Positions 60,073-64,000 of a DNA stretch of 64,000 nt are shown here, piece by piece. Positions within the stretch are counted from its first letter, which is position 1. Each line of letters starts with the position of its first letter. Below the pieces are notes generated by a model. That model saw only the letters and a program-made list of their open reading frames with translations, searched no databases and was not told the origin of the DNA. The translations under genes were made by a program, and so were the position numbers. Location of the stretch: NCBI GenBank assembly GCA_900756155.1, contig CAAEJV010000013.1, positions 1 to 64,000 of the forward strand, written 5' to 3'. The stretch is from Pasteurellaceae bacterium (GTDB taxonomy: Bacteria; Pseudomonadota; Gammaproteobacteria; Enterobacterales; Pasteurellaceae).

Positions 60073-63000
60073 TGTCTGATGTATTAGAACTTGAAAACGA
60101 AATCTATCAAGACGAACCTGAGCAATCAACTGAACAGGTTGAAGAAGAATTTATTGCTCCTGTATTAAACCAACATAATGGGGTAGAACGTGGTAAATTC
60201 CGTTCACTAACCTTAATTAACTGGAATGGTTTCTTTGCCCGTACCTTTGATTTGGATGAATTGGTGACCACACTTTCCGGTGGTAATGGTGCCGGTAAAT
60301 CCACAACCATGGCGGGTTTTGTCACAGCGTTAATTCCAGACTTAACCTTATTGCATTTCCGTAATACCACAGAAGCCGGTTCGACAGGCGGTTCTCGTGA
60401 TAAAGGTTTACACGGTAAATTACGTCCAGGTGTGTGTTATGCAGTATTGGATACCATTAATTCTCGCCATCAACGAATTCTCGTGGGGGTGCGTCTACAA
60501 CAAATTGCGGGTCGTGATAAGAAAGTAGATTTAAAAACATTCTCAATTCAAGGTGTAGAATTGTCCTTAAATCCGACCGCACTTTTCACCGAAACAGTCG
60601 GTGAACGTCAGGCGCGTGTACTTAATTTAAATGAATTAAAAGACAAAATTGAAAATCTTGGTGCGCAATTTAAGCAATATCATTCCATCACCGATTATCA
60701 CGGCATGATGTTTGATTTAGGTATTATTCCAAAACGCTTACGTAGTGCCTCAGACCGTAGCAAATTCTATAAATTAATCGAAGCTTCTTTATACGGTGGT
60801 ATTTCCAGCGCTATTACCCGTTCTTTACGTGATTACTTATTGCCAGAAAATCTTGGTGTGCGTAAAGCCTTCCAAGATATGGAAAGTGCGTTACGTGAAA
60901 ACCGTATGACCCTTGAAGCAATTAAAGTCACCCAATCTGACCGTGATTTATTCAAACATTTAATCACCGAAACCACTAATTATGTGGCATCAGATTATAT
61001 GCGTAATGCCAATGAACGCCGCGGTAATATCGAAGCGGCTTTAGGTTTCCGCCGTGATTGGTATAAAGCAAAAGCTGAGCAAGAGTTATCACAACATCGC
61101 TTAATTGATTTAAGCCGTGAAGCTGCAGAATTGGCAGAAAATGAACGTACTTTAGAAGTCGATCACCAAAGTGCGGCTGACCACTTGAACTTGGTATTAA
61201 ATGCGTTACGTCATCAAGAAAAAGTATCGCGTTATCAAGAAGACGTAGCTGAACTTACAGAAAAATTAGAAGAACAAAAAATGGTTGTGGAAACCGCAAC
61301 CGAACAGCTTGAAGAAAGCCAAGCACAATTTGAGCAAACGGAACTTGAAATTGACCAAGTACGTGCGCAACTTGCAGACTATCAACAAGCATTAGATGCA
61401 CAACAAACCCGTGCATTACAATATCAACAAGCGATTGCCGCGCTTGAAAAAGCGAAAACATTATGTGGGTTAGCGGATTTGAGCGTGAAAAATGCAGAAG
61501 ATTACCAAGCGGAATTTGCTGCCCATGCTGAAAGCCTTACCGAGCAAGTGCTTGAGTTAGAACATAAGATGTCTATTTCTGAAGCGGCTAAATCACAATT
61601 TGATAAAGCCTATCAGTTGGTATGTAAAATTGCTGGTGATATGCCACGTTCAAGTGCTTGGGAAAGTGCCAAAGAATTATTGCGTGAATATCCAACACAA
61701 AAAATTCAAGCACAACAAACTCCTCAATTACGCGCAAAATTACATGAGTTAGAGCAGCGCTATGCTCAACAACAAAGTGCGGTTAAATTATTAGCTGATT
61801 TTAATCAACGAGCTGATTTATCTTTAGAAACCGCTGATGAACTCGAAGCATACCATGCGGAACAAGAAGAACTCATTGAAAGTTTAAATGGAGAACTTGC
61901 TGAACAAGTAGAAAACCGTTCAACCTTGCGTCAAAAGCGTGAAAATCTAACAGCACTTTACGAAGAAAATGCCCGTAAAGCACCGGCTTGGTTAACTGCT
62001 CAAGCAGCTTTAGAACGTTTACAAGAGCAAAGTGGTGAAACTTTCGAGCATAGCCAAGATGTAATGCATTTTATGCAATCACAATTGGTGAAAGAACGTG
62101 AACTGACTATTCAACGTGACAATTTAGAAAAACAGCGTCAACAATTAGATGAGCAAATTTCTCGTTTAAGCCAACCAGATGGTTCAGAAGATGCCCGTCT
62201 GAACGTGCTTGCAGAACGTTTTGGTGGGGTATTGCTTTCTGAATTATATGATGATGTACCAATTGAAGATGCACCTTATTTCTCGGCACTTTATGGTCCT
62301 GCCCGTCATGCTATTGTTGTGCGTGATCTCAACACGGTACGCGAACAATTAGCTAATTTAGAAGATTGTCCAGACGATTTATATTTAATCGAAGGTGACC
62401 CAAATGCCTTTGATGACAGCGTACTTTCAGCTCAAGAGCTTGAAATGGGTGTTGTGGTGCAAGTGTCTGATCGTGAATTGCGTTATTCAAAATTCCCGCA
62501 AATTCCATTATTCGGCCGTGCTGCACGTGAAAAACATTTAGAAGAATTACAAGCTAAACGTGATGAGATTGCGGAAGAATATGCACAAATTGCCTTTGAT
62601 GTACAAAAATGTCAACGTTTACACGAACACTTTAGTCAATTTGTTGGCTTACATCTAGCGCTTGCGTTCCAACCAAACCCAGAAGAGGTGATGGCGGAAA
62701 TCAATCAAGAACGCAATGAAATTGATCGTGAGCTCAATCAATTCTCAAGCACAGAACAACAAATTCGCATTAAATTGGATAGTGCTAAAGAAAAAATGCA
62801 ATTGTTGAATAAGTTAATGCCGCAGCTTAACTTACTTGCTGATGAAGAATTACTTGATCGCATTGAAGAATGTCGTGAACAATTAGACATTGCTGAGCAA
62901 GATGAAAGCTTTATTCGTCAACATGGCGTTGCATTGTCACAATTAGAGCCGATTGCAAATACTTTACAAAGCGATCCAGAAAACTATGAACGCTTAAAAG

Positions 63001-64000
63001 CTGATTTAACCCAAGCGGTTGAACGTCAAAAACAAGTACAACAACGTGTATTTGCTTTAGCGGATGTAGTGCAACGTAAGAACCACTTCAGTTATGAAGA
63101 TGCGGGTCAAGCGGAAACCTCAGAGCTTAATGAGCAACTTCGTCAACGTTTGGAACAATTGCAGTCACAACGTGATGCTCAACGTGAACAATTACGTCAA
63201 AAACAAAGCCAATTTGCACAATACAATCAAGTATTTATTCAATTGCAAAGTTCTTACGACAGTAAAAATCAATTGTTGAAAGAATTAATTGCTGAGATTA
63301 GTGAATTGGGCGTACGTGCTGATGAAGGAGCAGAGGAACGTGCAAGAAATCGCCGTGATGAGTTGTATCAACAACTTTCAACTATCCGTCAACGTCGTTC
63401 TTATGTCGAAAAACAATTAACACTCATTGAAAGTGAAGCGGATAACTTAAATAAACGTATTCGTAAAGCAGAACGTGATTATAAAACTCAACGTGAATTG
63501 GTTGTGGCAGCGAAAGTCAGCTGGTGCGTGGTTCTCCGTTTATCTCGTAATTCCGATGTGGAAAAACGACTCAATCGTCGTGAGTTCGCTTATTTATCTG
63601 CTGATGAACTACGTTCAATGTCGGATAAAGCCTTAGGTGCGTTACGTACTGCGGTGGCTGATAATGAATATCTCCGCGATGCATTGCGTATTTCTGAAGA
63701 CAGCCGTAAACCGGAAAATAAAGTTCGCTTCTTTATTGCCGTGTATCAACATCTTCGTGAACGTATTCGTCAGGATATTATTAAAACGGATGATCCGATT
63801 GATGCAATTGAGCAAATGGAAATTGAGCTTAATCGCTTAACAGAAGAATTGACTGGCCGTGAGAAAAAATTGGCGATCAGTTCTGAAAGTGTAGCGAATA
63901 TTATGCGTAAAACCATTCAACGTGAACAAAATCGTATTCGCATGTTGAACCAAGGTTTACAAAATATTGCCTTCGGTCAGGTGAAATCGGTACGTTTGGT
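60072..64000 (+). CDS. mukB: Chromosome partition protein MukB, 3' end missing
   Basis: The frame is open for 1309 codons, from the ATG at 60072 to the window edge, without a stop. The SMC-like ATPase subunit of MukBEF folds the chromosome. Walker A GGNGAGKST lies about 75 residues from the start. Long coiled coils with the central hinge (AERFGGVLLSELYDD; DAPYFSALYGP) follow, and the last visible part, QREQNRIRMLNQGLQNI, matches the return coil. The C-terminal head with the signature and Walker B motifs, about 200 residues, lies outside. The protein has about 36 extra acidic residues before the E. coli start. Confidence 0.95.
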   Translation, partial: MSDVLELENEIYQDEPEQSTEQVEEEFIAPVLNQHNGVERGKFRSLTLINWNGFFARTFDLDELVTTLSGGNGAGKSTTMAGFVTALIPDLTLLHFRNTTEAGSTGGSRDKGLHGKLRPGVCYAVLDTINSRHQRILVGVRLQQIAGRDKKVDLKTFSIQGVELSLNPTALFTETVGERQARVLNLNELKDKIENLGAQFKQYHSITDYHGMMFDLGIIPKRLRSASDRSKFYKLIEASLYGGISSAITRSLRDYLLPENLGVRKAFQDMESALRENRMTLEAIKVTQSDRDLFKHLITETTNYVASDYMRNANERRGNIEAALGFRRDWYKAKAEQELSQHRLIDLSREAAELAENERTLEVDHQSAADHLNLVLNALRHQEKVSRYQEDVAELTEKLEEQKMVVETATEQLEESQAQFEQTELEIDQVRAQLADYQQALDAQQTRALQYQQAIAALEKAKTLCGLADLSVKNAEDYQAEFAAHAESLTEQVLELEHKMSISEAAKSQFDKAYQLVCKIAGDMPRSSAWESAKELLREYPTQKIQAQQTPQLRAKLHELEQRYAQQQSAVKLLADFNQRADLSLETADELEAYHAEQEELIESLNGELAEQVENRSTLRQKRENLTALYEENARKAPAWLTAQAALERLQEQSGETFEHSQDVMHFMQSQLVKERELTIQRDNLEKQRQQLDEQISRLSQPDGSEDARLNVLAERFGGVLLSELYDDVPIEDAPYFSALYGPARHAIVVRDLNTVREQLANLEDCPDDLYLIEGDPNAFDDSVLSAQELEMGVVVQVSDRELRYSKFPQIPLFGRAAREKHLEELQAKRDEIAEEYAQIAFDVQKCQRLHEHFSQFVGLHLALAFQPNPEEVMAEINQERNEIDRELNQFSSTEQQIRIKLDSAKEKMQLLNKLMPQLNLLADEELLDRIEECREQLDIAEQDESFIRQHGVALSQLEPIANTLQSDPENYERLKADLTQAVERQKQVQQRVFALADVVQRKNHFSYEDAGQAETSELNEQLRQRLEQLQSQRDAQREQLRQKQSQFAQYNQVFIQLQSSYDSKNQLLKELIAEISELGVRADEGAEERARNRRDELYQQLSTIRQRRSYVEKQLTLIESEADNLNKRIRKAERDYKTQRELVVAAKVSWCVVLRLSRNSDVEKRLNRREFAYLSADELRSMSDKALGALRTAVADNEYLRDALRISEDSRKPENKVRFFIAVYQHLRERIRQDIIKTDDPIDAIEQMEIELNRLTEELTGREKKLAISSESVANIMRKTIQREQNRIRMLNQGLQNIAFGQVKSVRL

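Noticed and set aside
63094..63840. Frames in other phases within mukB that could hint at a frameshift.
   Set aside because: The main mukB frame stays open to the last base and matches the expected MukB sequence there, so these are shadows.

Overview
The window is chromosomal DNA of a Pasteurellaceae bacterium, most likely a Haemophilus close to H. parainfluenzae or H. influenzae. The best evidence is the 9-base DNA uptake sequence AAGTGCGGT, which I count by eye about 55 times over both strands, roughly once per 1.2 kb. It lies inside genes and very often as inverted pairs that form terminators. The low G+C content, the housekeeping genes and the gene neighbourhoods (pheST-ihfA-nlpC, infC-rpmI-rplT, dxs-ispA-xseB, rplM-rpsI-sspAB, mukFEB) fit the same group. 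The species call is an inference.

Layout. 1-1470: two adjacent genes for Lys/Ala/Glu/Asp-rich repeat proteins that resemble group 3 LEA proteins; the first is cut by the window edge and the second is a lipoprotein. 1490-8067: ycgL, a bioD paralogue, carbonic anhydrase, asnS, sohB, a BamE/OmpA-type lipoprotein and a fructosamine-kinase-like gene with a changed catalytic motif. 8268-12569: pheS-pheT-ihfA-nlpC. 12613-15980: metF, then the L13/S9 operon and sspAB. 16030-23861: a single leftward tryptophan operon, trpE-G-(tautomerase-like)-D-CF-ydfG-B-A, with a TrpR operator over its promoter and no room for an attenuator. 24065-29286: azoR, thrS with an anticodon-like operator, a hexose-phosphate epimerase, then infC-rpmI-rplT with an AUU-type start and a structured L20-type leader. 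29531-34212: dxs-ispA-xseB (isoprenoid precursors) and thiI. 34248-37763: a YvcK-family gene divergent from moaACDE, which carries a molybdenum-cofactor riboswitch candidate.

37764-40660 holds a large trimeric autotransporter adhesin with an 11-bp tandem repeat and a nested inverted repeat upstream of its start. 40721-48420: aspC, purEK with a PurR box, pepN, pyrD and rnm/trpH. 48420-53459: a LysR regulator divergent from topA, a LOG-family gene and a DUF4198 periplasmic protein. 53658-57512: uspE, fnr, an unlisted 32-residue membrane peptide and a second, shorter trimeric autotransporter. 57939-64000: mukF-mukE-mukB, with mukB running off the right edge.

Most of the window is ordinary core genome. 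The parts that look least described are the LEA-like repeat proteins, the control region of the first adhesin, the 32-residue peptide, and the two non-biosynthetic genes inside the trp operon. I saw no tRNA or rRNA genes, insertion sequences, prophage genes or CRISPR arrays.
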